This document shows, piece by piece, positions 54,523 through 63,366 of a stretch of 64,000 nt of DNA. This DNA is from Pandoraea sputorum (GTDB taxonomy: Bacteria > Pseudomonadota > Gammaproteobacteria > Burkholderiales > Burkholderiaceae): contig NZ_CP010431.2 of NCBI RefSeq assembly GCF_000814845.2, positions 3,162,001 to 3,226,000 of the forward strand, given 5' to 3'. Numbering within the stretch: the stretch's first letter is position 1; every line of letters begins with the position of its first letter. The notes below the pieces were generated by a model that saw only the letters and a program-made list of their open reading frames with translations, searched no databases and was not told the origin of the DNA. A program made the translations under genes and the position numbers.

Positions 54523-55542
54523 ATGCTCATCGTCTACTTGCTCGCCTGCCTCGTCATCGCCTTCGCCGCGGTGGTGCTCGTGCTGATGCGTTTTACGCGT
54601 CGCGTCGCCAGACGCGCCGAAGCGGCCGTGCCACCGGACGGACAGTTTCTCGATATTGACGGCGAACGACTGCATTACGTCGATTTCGGACACGGCCCCG
54701 CCATCGTGTTCATTCACGGGCTCTCGGGGCAATTGCGCAACTTCGCATATTTGCCGCTGGCCGCGCTGGCGCGCACGCATCGCGTGGTGCTCGTCGACCG
54801 CCCCGGCTCCGGCTATTCCACACGTGGGCCGCAACACGACGCCGCTATCGCATGGCAGGCGAACGTCGTTGCGCGACTGATCGACACGCTGGCGCTGGAG
54901 CGTCCGCTGGTGGTCGGGCATTCGCTGGGCGGTGCGGTATCGCTGGCGCTCGCGCTCGACCATCCGCAACGCGTAGGCGCGCTCGCGCTGATCGCGCCGC
55001 TGACGCAACCGGTGTCCGAAGTGCCTGCGGCCTTCCGTGCACTCGCCATTCGGCGTGCCTGGTGGCGTCGCTGGGTTGGACGCACGCTCGCCGTGCCGGT
55101 CGGCATGATGACGGGACGCGCGACGCTCACGTATGTCTTCGGCCCTGAAGACGCGCCCAAAGACTTCCTCATTCGCGGCGGCGGCGTGCTGGGCTATCGC
55201 CCCGGCAACTTCGAAGCAAGCAGCGTCGACATACTCGCAGCAGAGCGGGACATGCCCGGGCTGGCGGCGAGATACGCCGACCTGGCGGTGCCCGTCGATG
55301 TGCTTTACGGCCGCAGCGACCGCGTTCTCGACTACCGTCAGCACGGCGAAACCCTGCCGGTGGCGAGCCCATGTGCGCAACTCACGCTCATCGACGGAGG
55401 CCACATGCTCCCCGTCACGCAGCCCGAGTTGACCGCCCAATGGCTGAGTGAGGTCGCTGCGCGCATGCCGTCTGCACAGAACTATCGCCCTCGTCACGAT
55501 GTGACGATGGTGTCGACCCACGCCGCAAACGATGCCGCCTGA
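54523..55542 (+). CDS. Alpha/beta hydrolase (membrane-anchored)
   Basis: A 339-residue hydrolase. An N-terminal membrane segment (MLIVYLLACLVIAFAAVVLVLM) is followed by a short basic stretch. The catalytic domain has the oxyanion region VFIHGLSGQLRNF, nucleophile GHSLGGA, Asp in YGRSDRVLDY and His in DGGHMLP. A TTG at 54499 could add 8 residues. It follows the monooxygenase by 90 bases and probably hydrolyses the ester it makes, giving an acid and an alcohol. The membrane anchor suits lipophilic substrates. Confidence 0.9.
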   Translation: MLIVYLLACLVIAFAAVVLVLMRFTRRVARRAEAAVPPDGQFLDIDGERLHYVDFGHGPAIVFIHGLSGQLRNFAYLPLAALARTHRVVLVDRPGSGYSTRGPQHDAAIAWQANVVARLIDTLALERPLVVGHSLGGAVSLALALDHPQRVGALALIAPLTQPVSEVPAAFRALAIRRAWWRRWVGRTLAVPVGMMTGRATLTYVFGPEDAPKDFLIRGGGVLGYRPGNFEASSVDILAAERDMPGLAARYADLAVPVDVLYGRSDRVLDYRQHGETLPVASPCAQLTLIDGGHMLPVTQPELTAQWLSEVAARMPSAQNYRPRHDVTMVSTHAANDAA

Positions 55543-55717
55543 TCGTCGCGAAAAGCATCGCGATCCCCGTCCCGCCGTCCCGCCGTCCCGATTTCGCCTG
55601 TTCGGTGACGTAACGCACAGCACGCCGCAAGTTGGGGATCGCCCCGCCTGCGGCGTCTTGAATCCGATGGCACACTAGGGACTTTCCGATATCGCGCGCC
55701 CCCAGTGCGCACGTCTC

Positions 55718-57472
55718 ATGGCAGATCGTCCCGACGCGCAATCGCCTACGCCTGACGGCCAGCATTCCTCGCTTTCCCAGCCGCCCTCACGGCACTCGCC
55801 AGCGTCCTTGCGGATGGCGGCGAGTCTCGTCGTATTACGCGAACGCCCGAGTGGTCTGGAAGTGCTGCTGTTACGGCGTGCCGTGCGGGCCGGTGACTTC
55901 AGCTCCGACGCTTACGTCTTTCCCGGCGGCGTCGTCGATGCGGCCGATCGACAAGGACATGCAGTGTGCATCGGGATGGACGACGCCACGGCGAGCGAAC
56001 GTCTCCAACTGACCGATCATGGCCTCGACTACTACGTCGCGGCCGTGCGCGAATGCTTCGAGGAAACGGGGGTGTTGTTCGCGGTCGATGCTACGGGTGT
56101 GCCCATCGGCGCCTCCGCGCTCGACGACATGCGCGCGCAACGTAACGCGCTGCACGACGGCAAGATCGATATTGCATCGTTGTGCCATGCGTCCAACGTT
56201 CGGCTAGCGCCCGACCATCTGCATTATCTGAGTCACTGGGTCACGCCGCTCGCGCTGCCGAAGCGTTTCGACACGCGCTTCTTTCTGGCGATGCTCCCCG
56301 AGGGTCAATCCGTCGAAGTCGATCAGATCGAGACCGCGGCGCACCGTTGGATGCGTCCGCACTATGCACTGACGCATGCGGACCAACTGCGTCTGTTGCC
56401 GCCCACGCGCAAACTGCTCCAGTGGCTCGAAAGCATGGGGACTGCCGAGCGGGCGATGGCGACGGCGTCGACGCTGGCCGCGCGGCACGAAATCCCGCGT
56501 ATCCAGCCGCGACTCGCCAACGGCAAACGCGGCCGCTGGCCCGTCACGCCGGACGAGCCAGCGTGGGCCGAACTGACACTGACCGATCCACAGGAGCAAG
56601 GCATCGGCAGCTACGACATCGTGCCGGGGAACGTCGTGACGCTCATGCCTGGTGTGCTTCGCGTCACCGCATCGAATCCGGGGATGATGACCGGCCCCGG
56701 CACCAACACCTATCTGATTGGCGGAGGGCCGCAGAACGAATGGGCGGTTATCGACCCCGGCCCCGACGATCCCGCGCACACCGACACGATCCTGCGTGCA
56801 ACGCCGGGCGTCATCCGACAGATTTTCGTCACGCACACGCATCGCGATCATTCGCCCGGTGCCCTGTTGTTAAAGGTAAGGACCGGTGCAGTGACGTATG
56901 GCATGCAAGCGCGTCACGACGAGGGGCAAGACACGGCATTCGTACCGGACATTGCCCTCTGCGACGACGACGAAGTGACGCTGCCGGATGGACGCACGCT
57001 GCGCGCCATCCACACACCGGGGCATGCGGCGAACCATCTGTGTTATTCGCTTGACGACGCAAAGCTGGTCTTCACCGGCGATCACGTGATGCAAGGCTCG
57101 ACGGTGGTCATCAACCCGCCGGATGGCCATATGGCGACCTATCTGGAGTCGCTGGAAAAGCTGGCGGCGTCAGCGCCACAGTGGCTCGCGCCGGGGCATG
57201 GCTTCGTGATAGATCGTCCTGCGCAGCGCATCGCGCGGCTGGTGGCACATCGGCTTGCGCGGGAAGCGAGCACGCTGGCGGCGCTCGCGGACGTCGGTCC
57301 CGCGAGCATCGACATGCTCACGCCGGTGGTCTATGCGGACGTGCCAGCAACGCGGCACGGTGTCGCGCGACGTTCGCTGCGCGCGCATCTGGATAAGCTC
57401 GCAGAAGACGGGCGCGCCGTCGTCTCGGCGGACGGGATATGGCGCTTGCGTGGCGAGACGGAGGCGGGCTGA
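55718..57472 (+). CDS. Nudix hydrolase / metallo-beta-lactamase fusion protein
   Basis: A 584-residue two-domain protein. Residues 30 to about 250 are a Nudix domain: FPGGVVDAADR and, after an insert, VRECFEETGVLF with the REUxEE core. Residues from about 300 are an MBL-fold hydrolase with HTHRDHS (HxHxDH), HTPGHAANH, FTGDHVMQGS and a final His in LAPGHGFVI, ending in a LACTB2-like winged helix (HGVARRSLRAHLDKLAEDG). All metal ligands are present. The fusion is known in Burkholderiales. Nudix domains cleave nucleoside diphosphates or CoA and LACTB2 proteins cleave RNA or thioesters; the joint substrate is unknown. Confidence 0.92.
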   Translation: MADRPDAQSPTPDGQHSSLSQPPSRHSPASLRMAASLVVLRERPSGLEVLLLRRAVRAGDFSSDAYVFPGGVVDAADRQGHAVCIGMDDATASERLQLTDHGLDYYVAAVRECFEETGVLFAVDATGVPIGASALDDMRAQRNALHDGKIDIASLCHASNVRLAPDHLHYLSHWVTPLALPKRFDTRFFLAMLPEGQSVEVDQIETAAHRWMRPHYALTHADQLRLLPPTRKLLQWLESMGTAERAMATASTLAARHEIPRIQPRLANGKRGRWPVTPDEPAWAELTLTDPQEQGIGSYDIVPGNVVTLMPGVLRVTASNPGMMTGPGTNTYLIGGGPQNEWAVIDPGPDDPAHTDTILRATPGVIRQIFVTHTHRDHSPGALLLKVRTGAVTYGMQARHDEGQDTAFVPDIALCDDDEVTLPDGRTLRAIHTPGHAANHLCYSLDDAKLVFTGDHVMQGSTVVINPPDGHMATYLESLEKLAASAPQWLAPGHGFVIDRPAQRIARLVAHRLAREASTLAALADVGPASIDMLTPVVYADVPATRHGVARRSLRAHLDKLAEDGRAVVSADGIWRLRGETEAG

Positions 57473-57486
57473 AGGCGCGCAAAAGG

Positions 57487-57735
57487 TCACGCGTCCCCGT
57501 CACCCAGCAGTTCGTCGACGATGCGCTCTCCGGCCTTGCGTCCGGCCATTTCGGCGTCGAGCCGGTTGTCGCGATGACCGTCGGGAGAGCGCACTTCCGG
57601 CCCTTCCGGCTTGTCGTGCCGCAGCACTTGCACCAAATAGTCCCACGGTCCGGCGTACTCGTTCTGAAACGCTTGAACGCGGATTCGATAGCCTGCGCGA
57701 TAGTCGTAGACCTGCTCATGCGATGCGTAGCTCAT
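57487..57735 (-). CDS. Small hypothetical protein, 82 residues
   Basis: An 82-residue soluble, charged protein. MSYASHEQVYDYRAGYRIRV starts a Tyr-rich beta region, followed by NEYAGPWDYLVQVLRHD and a helical acidic end (AGRKAGERIVDELLGDG). The frame continues upstream to 58053 through another gene, so the ATG at 57735 (with GGAG upstream) is chosen. It is convergent with the Nudix-MBL gene and 82 bases downstream of the DUF1488-like gene. No family recognised. Confidence 0.65.
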   Translation of the reverse strand: MSYASHEQVYDYRAGYRIRVQAFQNEYAGPWDYLVQVLRHDKPEGPEVRSPDGHRDNRLDAEMAGRKAGERIVDELLGDGDA

Positions 57736-57817
57736 GAAGGACTCCGTGGTTCCGGTTAGCGGGATGCCGCCTGTCTGGCGGCAAGGCACTGCAACGTCCG
57801 GTTTGAATCTCAAACGC

Positions 57818-58072
57818 TCATTGCTTGCCGACTTCGATTGGCTCGACGTTGGCCCCCTGTGCAATCGCCCTGGCGGCAAGGTCGACGATTTCGTCTTCGA
57901 AGTCGACGAACTGATCGAACAGCGCTTCGCCCCCGGCATCGACGCCTGACAGGCGATTGAGCGCCACTCGACCGATCTGGCACGTCCAGACCTTGCCGTC
58001 GACATGCACATTGAAACGCACGGACTCGCCGTCACTCCCCAAGCCGAGGCCACCGTGCAAAAAAGTACTCAT
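57818..58072 (-). CDS. DUF1488-like small protein
   Basis: An 84-residue protein preceded by GGAGAC. VRFNVHVDGKVWTCQIGRVALNRLSG followed by a helical region (FDQFVDFEDEIVDLAARAI) resembles the small DUF1488 family of soluble proteins of unknown function, but I rate the assignment only moderate. A GTG at 58084 could add four residues. It probably shares a transcript with the next small gene downstream. Confidence 0.6.
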   Translation of the reverse strand: MSTFLHGGLGLGSDGESVRFNVHVDGKVWTCQIGRVALNRLSGVDAGGEALFDQFVDFEDEIVDLAARAIAQGANVEPIEVGKQ

Positions 58073-58474
58073 TGCTGTCTCCACGCTGTCCTGAAAGTCG
58101 AAAAACGCCCCGCATTGCCAAAAATCGTAGCACGTTCGAATTTCATAGGGGACATCATAGCGTTACGCAAAGCGCACATTTCGGATCATTCGGGGCATAA
58201 AAAAAGCCCGCCTGAGGGAGGCGGGCTTCAAAACCGGGACGCATGGGGCACCATGAGCACCGGGAAGACAGGGTCATGAAAACATGACGAGTTCATTATG
58301 GACCGCCCTGTGCGGCCCGGCGTACCCCATCGAGCGGGGAATTAGATGTAGATCAAACTTTGGCAGCACCATAAAACGAATAACTGTCAATTATCGACGG
58401 GACACTCGGGAATAATGGGAACTTGCACGCCTGCCAGCGCGCCGTCGCCTACGGCCTTAACGTCCCTAACGACC
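58073..58474. other. Intergenic region with a terminator
   Basis: About 400 bases. It contains the intrinsic terminator at 58203-58229. The AT-rich stretch 58330-58410 (GATGTAGATCAAAC, AATAACTGTCAATTATCG) lies downstream of the DUF4157 gene. No gene seen. Confidence 0.5.
58203..58229. terminator. Bidirectional intrinsic terminator
   Basis: AAAGCCCGCCT and AGGCGGGCTT pair around GAGGG, with an A run on the left. Read on the minus strand it has a U run of seven, which fits termination of transcripts coming from the DUF4157 gene; on the plus strand the T tract is poor. Confidence 0.7.
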
Positions 58475-60301
58475 TTATGCGCCGCCCGGTTGCGCCTGCG
58501 GCTTAAGCGCTCTTAAATCAGTTGGCGTCATGGCGTACGCGAGGGTGTCACTTTGCGGCGCAATCGATTTGATATCGATCTTCACTTCGTATCGCTTCGC
58601 CGGCTTGGGAGGTGCGGCCGCCGCCAGGAATTCGCTATCGACGTCGGCTTGAAAAAATAGCGTACTGTCGGCCTGAGACCAATCCTCATAGTCCGTTTCG
58701 TGGTCCTCGACGAGATCGAGTGATTTTGAAAAGTTGAACGTCTTTTTGAGGAGCGATGTCAGTTCGGTCTGAAGTAAGGTCCGCCCCGCTGCGCTATCGA
58801 GATAGGTGAAAGGGTCCTGCTTCCAGAAGGTATTGACGGCCTGAATGTCCCACGCGAATGTCGGGAGATAGTGGCGCTTGAAAATATGACTCCATGTCTC
58901 GGACGGCACGCTCGCCGTCACCATGACGGGGACGTTGACCAGTGTCGGTCTCGCCCCGACCCGCGTCATGGATTTGACGATGAAGGTGAACTCGAGGTCG
59001 GCCCAGTCGTCCTGCTCCTCCACATCATCCTGCCCGATGTCCGCCGCCTCGTCACTTTCGCGGGTGAGCCATGTGGCGCCCCGCTTCTTCACCCAACTTC
59101 CGTCGAATTGGTACCAATGCTCCTTCGTATAAGACGAAATGGGTGCGGCATTGAGCTTGACCATTTGCGCGGTGGCCTCTTTCAGCAGCGCGACCAGATG
59201 ATCTTCCACGCCTGAATCGTGATGCGTCGCTTTTTTTGAGTCAGCCACTTTCGTTGGCAGAAAATCGTGCACCACAAGCTGATTGATCTGACGTATCGCG
59301 TCGTCGAGCTTGCGCATCTCCAGCGAGAATGCCGTCTCTTGAACTGTCGCGCCCTTCCCACTCATTTCCGGATCGAAGAAGTTTTTTGCACCTTGCACCT
59401 GATTTGCCCGTCCCGGAACAATGTTCTCGGGAATGTTGATCAGGTGTTGCTCACTAAGTACCACGTGCGCTCCGGCGGTCTTGTTCGCCTCCGTTCTGAA
59501 CGCAGCAAGCGCCGCTCCCAAGTCCGCCCAACGACTGCTCCCGTCCATTGTCATTGGCGCCAGTGTCTTGATTAGCGTTTCACTGAACGTCCGCCAACTT
59601 TCTTGCGACACCATGTGGTCGAGCTGTACGTCGTCCTTCTCGATGACTTGCGCCCCCCTGCGTGCGTCGTTCACCGCATCGGGGAAGTTGCCTTGCAGCA
59701 CGCGGGCCCCGCTGGTGACTTCCCTGAGCGTAGACGATGGCGCTTGCCCCTGCCCCATCGCCAGCGCCCCCATGAGATCTGCTTCACGTTCGAGGGCGGG
59801 ATCGTCGTTAATCTGCGTGGCGTGCAATTGCATTGTCGGCTGAACACGACCCTGCGCCTGTTGCACGATGTGCCAGGCCTCGTGCGGGAGATGCTGTTCT
59901 TGCCCGGGGGCCAGGTGGATGTCGGTGCCTTGCGCGTAAGCATGCGCATCGAGTTGCGCTGGCTGCGATGAGTTGTAGTGCACCTTCACCGCATCCATCG
60001 ACATGCCGCTGAGGCTTTCGATGCCCGACTTTAGCCCGTCGGGAATACCTGTGTTGTTCGGCCTCGCCTCGCGCTGGGCGGCGGAATCGGCAGATGTGCC
60101 GCCCGCCGTCAGCCCCTGAAGCGACTTCAGTTGCACGGCACGGGGACTGTGACGAGCGATCGTCTGGAGTTGACGCAGCGCCGCCGTCGAAGGCCGGTTA
60201 TCTGTCAACGGTGCGTCGGTCGCCTGCGCTTCATCGCGCCCTTGGCTCGCCGCTTGCGTCCGATGTTCTTCGTCCTTGCCCGAATCCGAATACGTTCTCA
60301 T
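58475..60301 (-). CDS. DUF4157 (eCIS-associated, HEAWH) protein with candidate toxin domain
   Basis: A 608-residue protein. The N-terminal about 85 residues are charged and disordered. DUF4157 follows: GLKSGIESLSGMSMDAVKVH, YAQGTDIHLAPGQE and the metal site LPHEAWHIVQQAQGRV (H140, E141, H144), then ALEREADLMG. This domain marks cargo or effectors linked to extracellular contractile injection systems and other polymorphic toxins. The C-terminal 400 residues are unknown. LDHMVSQESW (D228, H229) and INIPENIVPGRANQVQGAKN (about 288-307) resemble an HNH/His-Me nuclease core, which I propose cautiously. No sheath, tube, VgrG or baseplate gene lies in this window. Its codon and base use is less GC-biased than neighbours, suggesting transfer. 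Confidence 0.8.
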   Translation of the reverse strand: MRTYSDSGKDEEHRTQAASQGRDEAQATDAPLTDNRPSTAALRQLQTIARHSPRAVQLKSLQGLTAGGTSADSAAQREARPNNTGIPDGLKSGIESLSGMSMDAVKVHYNSSQPAQLDAHAYAQGTDIHLAPGQEQHLPHEAWHIVQQAQGRVQPTMQLHATQINDDPALEREADLMGALAMGQGQAPSSTLREVTSGARVLQGNFPDAVNDARRGAQVIEKDDVQLDHMVSQESWRTFSETLIKTLAPMTMDGSSRWADLGAALAAFRTEANKTAGAHVVLSEQHLINIPENIVPGRANQVQGAKNFFDPEMSGKGATVQETAFSLEMRKLDDAIRQINQLVVHDFLPTKVADSKKATHHDSGVEDHLVALLKEATAQMVKLNAAPISSYTKEHWYQFDGSWVKKRGATWLTRESDEAADIGQDDVEEQDDWADLEFTFIVKSMTRVGARPTLVNVPVMVTASVPSETWSHIFKRHYLPTFAWDIQAVNTFWKQDPFTYLDSAAGRTLLQTELTSLLKKTFNFSKSLDLVEDHETDYEDWSQADSTLFFQADVDSEFLAAAAPPKPAKRYEVKIDIKSIAPQSDTLAYAMTPTDLRALKPQAQPGGA

Positions 60302-60654
60302 GAGTTCGCACTCTCAGGATTTCCGCGGTCAAACTACAAACAATTGTGAAGTACGACGCACTATCGACGCGATGGCCGATCGTGAAAACCATGGAGCGCT
60401 TGACGTGATTCATTCCCCGCCTTCGCCGCCTTTTGTGATTCTGATTGGCTGCGCGATATGCCGCGCAGACGGCAGCATAGCAGAGTTACTTGTACGTCCC
60501 TTCACTCGAAAACACGGTCAGGGAATCTCTCGGTGTGCTGCAAGATTCATGTCCAAACAGACGCGTCTCGAGCCGCCTGGGCTGGATTTGATGCGCCCGC
60601 ATCGGGGGCCATCATCCCGACGGACGAGACGCCCCGAATTCCACCCGCGTAACT
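60302..60654. other. Intergenic region
   Basis: About 350 bases between the GNAT gene and the DUF4157 gene (both on the minus strand). AT-rich near 60330-60350 (CAAACTACAAACAATTG), probably the DUF4157 promoter region. No gene seen. Confidence 0.45.
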
Positions 60655-61119
60655 TCAAAGGTTCTTGCGGTACATCACAAACCCGGGCTTCTCGGCGACA
60701 TCGTCGTAGAGCCGCATGGCGGTCAGGTTCGTTTCGTGTGTGTGCCAGTACACCCGCGGCGAATTGGATGCCTTCGCGTGTGCATAGACGGCCTCGATCA
60801 GCGCGCGCCCCACGCCCTGACCGCGCGCCGCTTCGATGGTAAAGAGATCCTGCAAATAGCAGATCGGCCCGTCCATCGTCGTGCTGCGGTGATAAAGGAA
60901 GTGCACGAGACCGAGCATATGTTCACCACGTTTGGCGATGATCGCGTGCATGGGCTCATACCCGTCGAAGAAGCGTGACCAGGTCGTGCGCGTGATGTGT
61001 TCCGGGAGAGCGGTTGCGTCGAAGCGCCCGTAGAAACGGTTGTAGCCGTCCCACAGCGGTCGCCATGCATCGAAATCTTCCGGTGTGACGGCGCGGACTT
61101 CAAGCGTCGAATCGGTCAT
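60655..61119 (-). CDS. GNAT family N-acetyltransferase
   Basis: A 154-residue acetyltransferase. LEVRAVTPEDFDAWRPLWDGYNRFYG is the typical N-terminus. The acetyl-CoA pyrophosphate loop is ARGQGVGRALIEAV (Q/RxxGxG/A). The end is NLTAMRLYDDVAEKPGFVMYRK, as in the group annotated as GCN5-related, diamine or aminoglycoside-like acetyltransferases. Substrate is unknown. It lies 353 bases upstream of the DUF4157 gene on the same strand, so a functional link is unlikely. Confidence 0.9.
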   Translation of the reverse strand: MTDSTLEVRAVTPEDFDAWRPLWDGYNRFYGRFDATALPEHITRTTWSRFFDGYEPMHAIIAKRGEHMLGLVHFLYHRSTTMDGPICYLQDLFTIEAARGQGVGRALIEAVYAHAKASNSPRVYWHTHETNLTAMRLYDDVAEKPGFVMYRKNL

Positions 61120-61550
61120 GCGTTATCTCCATTTGTCGGCTGATTCAAACCGCCAAGCGTAAGCGACACATGGTTCGCGTGTTAGTCCCAGGCAAACCAA
61201 AAACTGTGGGGCCAAGAGTTGGGAGAGCGTATGCGTGGTGGCGACCGATGCGATGAACTCCACGCGCGCGGGACCCGCGACGACGCACAAACACGTGAGC
61301 GTCGCTCGAGCAGAGCGCATGTCGACTAGCGACTGAGCAGGAAAACGTTGTTTCTTGGGGAGGATTTCCCGGAGCGGGAAAATGAGGCGCGTCTAATGCC
61401 GAGAACTACAACGGCTTTGGTGATGAAGGCGTGCACGTGCGCGGGGCCACGTGCACGCCTTCGTCCAGCACATTGCACGTGTCCCGTCGGTCATTCGAAG
61501 GCCTGCCGTGGTGACGGCGTAGTCTCGCTTAAACCGGCTTCGCTCTCGCG
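61120..61550. other. Intergenic region with a long hairpin
   Basis: About 430 bases between the DUF1254 gene end and the GNAT gene. It holds one 14-bp perfect inverted repeat (61426-61461). The other open frames are Arg/Ala-rich shadows. The promoter of the GNAT gene should lie at 61120-61200. Confidence 0.5.
61426..61461. terminator. 14-bp perfect inverted repeat downstream of the DUF1254 gene
   Basis: AAGGCGTGCACGTG and CACGTGCACGCCTT with an 8-base G/C loop. There is no T run on the plus side and only a weak one on the minus side. It could be a terminator of the DUF1254 gene or an operator, since each arm contains the smaller palindromes GTGCAC and CACGTG. Confidence 0.55.
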
Positions 61551-63077
61551 TTAGTTAGTTTTAACGATGTCGTCAGGCTTCCACGTCTGATCGAAGAATG
61601 CCTTTTGCGGAGAATAGAGCCGGAAGATCACGAAGTATCCCTTGCCGGGTACGGTGCGCAACCAGTTCTTCTCCTTGCCTGCAGGTGCCATTGGCCCGAA
61701 GTAGAGATCGAGAGATCCGTCGGCATTCTGTAGCGGCTTATCCATCTGGTTAAGCGATGGGAACGATTGCCCGTTGGCGAGCCCCGAAGCAGTGGTCCCG
61801 TCATATACCGTAGCCGACCAGAAGTTCTTCGCCGGAATATTCGGCGGCAGATGCAAAGTGTAAGTATTGCCCCCGTCAAGGAAGTTGCCGTCTTTGTCGC
61901 GAAAAGTCACCGGGTACTTGGCGCCCATATCAACGAGATTGACGACCATACCCGGACTTGCCGAGTAGGCACTGGTATAGAAGCCGGTGCGCTGTTCGAG
62001 GTTCGTGAACATGCCGCCCGCCTGGAAAGAGGTGTTTTCACCGGCAAACACGTTGATCCACTGACGATCGGGGTAATACTTGCTTCCGGGCTCGTTTGGA
62101 ACCATGTCCACCATGACGACCTTGCTCATCTTGAACGCGGTTTGAGCTGCCTGGTCGAGCAAGGTACGTCGCTCTGGCGTCGGGTTGAACGGCTTGCCTT
62201 TCTCAATACCGATCGTGTGGAGAAAGCCTCGCATATCCAGATCACTCGGATCGACGTATTCGCTTTCGATCAGACGCGACAACATGCCGAAATACGCACC
62301 ATCTCTCGGGAAAAGCATATTCGCCGGAGTCTGGTTTGCGTCAGGGAATTGCATTGGCTTCGCGCTGCTCTTCTTTCCGAGCGGATAGATGCGCGTCGAG
62401 GCGATCTCCGCGTTCGGCTTGGAGAGGTCTTTCGGGTCGGAGAAGAAAGCGCGCCAGAAAAGGAACACGTTGTATGTGCGCGAGCGATAGACAAACGATC
62501 CTTTGGGCACATCTTTCGGCTCCCCCTTGAAATCGGGAGGAAGCAGCACATAGATGCCCCCTTTCCCTTTATCGGGTCCGGCAAAGCCGACATCCCCCGT
62601 CCACGTATGACTGTTGAGCGTCGGGCCGACTAATGGGCGCTGAAAAAAATCGTCGAAAATGCCTTGCACGCCAGCGGGTACTTCAACGACGAGCGGACCA
62701 TCTTTATGCAGGTCGAGATACCCCATGGCGTAAACAACGTCGGAATTCGGTGTCGTCACCTGAGTGGTTGCCTTGATGCGCTCCTTCCACACCGGAAGCA
62801 CGTTGTAGCCCGCCCCAAAAGTCTTCTCCGAGCCTTCCTTCATCGCCCACATATTCACCGCGGGCAGCGACCAGAGATATGTCTGGGTCGCGCGCTGAAA
62901 AATCAGTTCATCCTGAAGCGTGCGCGAAGTGCTCGCGCTCGGATAATCCCTTTCGAATGGCAAGTCTGCCAGAGACTGATACCGCGAATTAGACGTTTGC
63001 GCATGGCCCGCCGTCGCCAGACAGAGCATGATTGCTGTGATTGCAATTTGAGTGTGCGTGCTTCTTAGCGGCTTCAT
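61551..63077 (-). CDS. DUF1254/DUF1214 exported protein
   Basis: A 508-residue protein. The signal peptide is MKPLRSTHTQIAITAIMLCL plus ATAGHA, with cleavage likely before QTSNS. DUF1254 spans about residues 55-200 (YLWSLPAVNMWAMKEGSEKTF, TQVTTPNSDVVYAMGYLDL). DUF1214 forms the C-terminal third (TLHLPPNIPAKNFWSATVYD and SLDLYFGPMAPAGKEKNWL). The family is beta-rich, periplasmic and of unknown function, with some members annotated as cell envelope proteins. It is divergent from another DUF1254 gene with 289 bases between. GC content looks lower than in the core genes. Confidence 0.92.
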   Translation of the reverse strand: MKPLRSTHTQIAITAIMLCLATAGHAQTSNSRYQSLADLPFERDYPSASTSRTLQDELIFQRATQTYLWSLPAVNMWAMKEGSEKTFGAGYNVLPVWKERIKATTQVTTPNSDVVYAMGYLDLHKDGPLVVEVPAGVQGIFDDFFQRPLVGPTLNSHTWTGDVGFAGPDKGKGGIYVLLPPDFKGEPKDVPKGSFVYRSRTYNVFLFWRAFFSDPKDLSKPNAEIASTRIYPLGKKSSAKPMQFPDANQTPANMLFPRDGAYFGMLSRLIESEYVDPSDLDMRGFLHTIGIEKGKPFNPTPERRTLLDQAAQTAFKMSKVVMVDMVPNEPGSKYYPDRQWINVFAGENTSFQAGGMFTNLEQRTGFYTSAYSASPGMVVNLVDMGAKYPVTFRDKDGNFLDGGNTYTLHLPPNIPAKNFWSATVYDGTTASGLANGQSFPSLNQMDKPLQNADGSLDLYFGPMAPAGKEKNWLRTVPGKGYFVIFRLYSPQKAFFDQTWKPDDIVKTN

Positions 63078-63366
63078 GAACGTGGCTCCGGAGTGCGAAA
63101 GTGAAAACTTTCCTATGACGCTCGACTACCGCCAGCCGTCCGGGTGGTGGCATGACAGAGAGCAGCAGCTTGTCTGTGGGGAATTTAGCGAGCCGTTGGC
63201 AAACATGGAAGACGTTTGCCCAAAATTGCACCAAAGGGCAGATGCATTGCCCCAACTCCCTATCGCTACGGAGAAACGCGCCGTTGATACTGCAAATTGT
63301 CTTGATTTGTGTTCAGAGCGCACATACCGCGACAGGCGGGAACCACAGTGATATTGCGAGGGTGAT

